From Synechococcales cyanobacterium PMM_0036 (GTDB taxonomy: Bacteria; Cyanobacteriota; Cyanobacteriia; Elainellales; Elainellaceae): a stretch of 6,892 nt of DNA. The position numbers and the translations under genes are program-made. This document shows positions 6,620 to 6,892 of the stretch, piece after piece (positions within the stretch are counted from its first letter, which is position 1; each line of letters opens with the position of its first letter). The notes beneath the pieces were generated by a model. It did no database searches, was not told the DNA's origin, and worked only from the letters and a program-made list of their open reading frames with translations. The stretch spans positions 1 to 6,892 of the forward strand of contig CASBQM010000879.1 of assembly GCA_949127645.1 (NCBI GenBank), in the 5' to 3' direction.

Positions 6620-6808
6620 ATAACCGCTACTCTACAAAACCCGACTGCCAGCATCGTTAGCACCCTCAACCGCGAACAAGCCAACGCCTTAGTTGCGTAC
6701 CTTAACTATAAAAAATATCACTGGCTCACCTTCGGTCCCTTATTCCGCGATTTGCATCTGCTGTTTGAAGATCAGGGCGGCGAAGTCTTTGCCATGATCG
6801 ACGAGTTA
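6620..6808 (+). pseudogene. dps: Dps-family ferritin, N-terminal fragment interrupted by an insertion element
   Basis: Sixty-three codons encode the start of a Dps-type iron-storage and DNA-protecting miniferritin, normally about 150-180 residues. The frame reads TATLQNPTASIVSTLNREQ, then ANALVAYLNYKKYHWLTFGP, then LFRDLHLLFEDQGGEVFAMI and DEL before a TAG. Ligands of the inter-subunit ferroxidase site are visible with the family spacing: His34, His46, Glu50 and Asp61. The fifth ligand, a Glu expected at residue 65, lies beyond the break. The fragment holds only the first helix and part of the second, so it could not fold into the four-helix bundle. Its first codon is ATA instead of ATG, and there is no in-frame ATG, GTG or TTG between the upstream stop (6584-6586) and that codon. 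The gene is therefore doubly disabled. The rest of dps, if retained, should lie beyond the insertion element. Confidence 0.85.
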
Positions 6809-6892
6809 TAGCTGTAGCCGGTCAAGTTAGGACATAGACTATAAGAATTCCCATAGCGCCCACCCTAGTCCAATGGCTCAACCTTACAGCGA
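6809..6892 (+). mobile_element. Left end of an IS630-family insertion sequence (continues past window)
   Basis: Homology to Dps stops at the TA of codon TTA (6807-6808). The following sequence, from TAGCTGTAGCCGG onward, is unrelated to dps and leads after about 64 bases into a transposase start typical of IS630. IS630/Tc1-mariner elements duplicate a TA target, which fits the junction. TA is also present at 6809-6810, so the exact boundary is ambiguous by two bases. The first version is preferred because it leaves an intact Leu codon for dps. The terminal inverted repeat should begin here, but its partner lies outside the window. Confidence 0.7.
6873..6892 (+). CDS. IS630-family transposase, first codons only
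   Basis: ATG at 6873 opens a frame reading MAQPYS before the window ends. IS630-family transposases in cyanobacteria commonly begin M-A-K/Q-P-Y-S followed by an acidic residue and LR, the start of the helix-turn-helix DNA-binding domain. The distance of about 64 bases from the inferred element end is normal for such elements. There is no clear Shine-Dalgarno sequence. With only six complete codons visible, the call rests on this short match plus the insertion context. Confidence 0.6.

Noticed and set aside
6840..6845. TATAAG as a -10 box for the IS630 transposase
   Set aside because: No matching -35 is found 16-18 bases upstream. The dps promoter at 6555-6583 is a better candidate for outside transcription.

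Overview
The window is cyanobacterial. The palindrome GCGATCGC (HIP1) occurs at least 15 times in 6.9 kb, against about 0.1 expected at random. The proteins are also typical: NdhF and NdhD of a CO2-uptake type NDH-1 complex, a cyanobacterial ClpB, a Uma2-family protein and a Dps-like ferritin. Every gene is on the plus strand. There are no rRNA or tRNA genes and no CRISPR array.

Layout: 1-1277 is the 3' part of an ndhF gene of the NdhF3/NdhF4 class, open at the left edge. A 146-bp gap follows, holding a 15-bp tandem repeat and the ribosome binding site of a complete ndhD (1424-2989). The next gap (2990-3117) has a hairpin, an extended -10 promoter candidate and a small palindrome in front of a complete clpB (3118-5793). 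Fifty-one bases on is a Uma2-family gene with a strong ribosome binding site (5845-6519).

The right end is a broken locus. A well-spaced sigma-70 promoter (6555-6583) overlaps two interleaved dyads and leads to the first 63 codons of a Dps-family gene (6620-6808). This fragment has a good Shine-Dalgarno sequence but ATA where the start codon belongs. It stops after the fourth of five expected ferroxidase ligands, at a TA dinucleotide followed by what looks like the left end of an IS630-family element. Its transposase begins at 6873 (MAQPYS) and runs off the window.

How the genes relate: NdhF and NdhD are two proton-pumping membrane subunits of the same complex, very likely the thylakoid NDH-1 variant that drives CO2 hydration. 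No cupA or cupB follows ndhD, which slightly favours the constitutive F4/D4 pair. ClpB is an ATP-driven disaggregase and is functionally separate. The Uma2 gene may be read through from clpB. The dps remnant is a casualty of transposition, not a working gene. I see no convincing undescribed multi-gene system; the most informative part is the decayed dps/IS630 junction.
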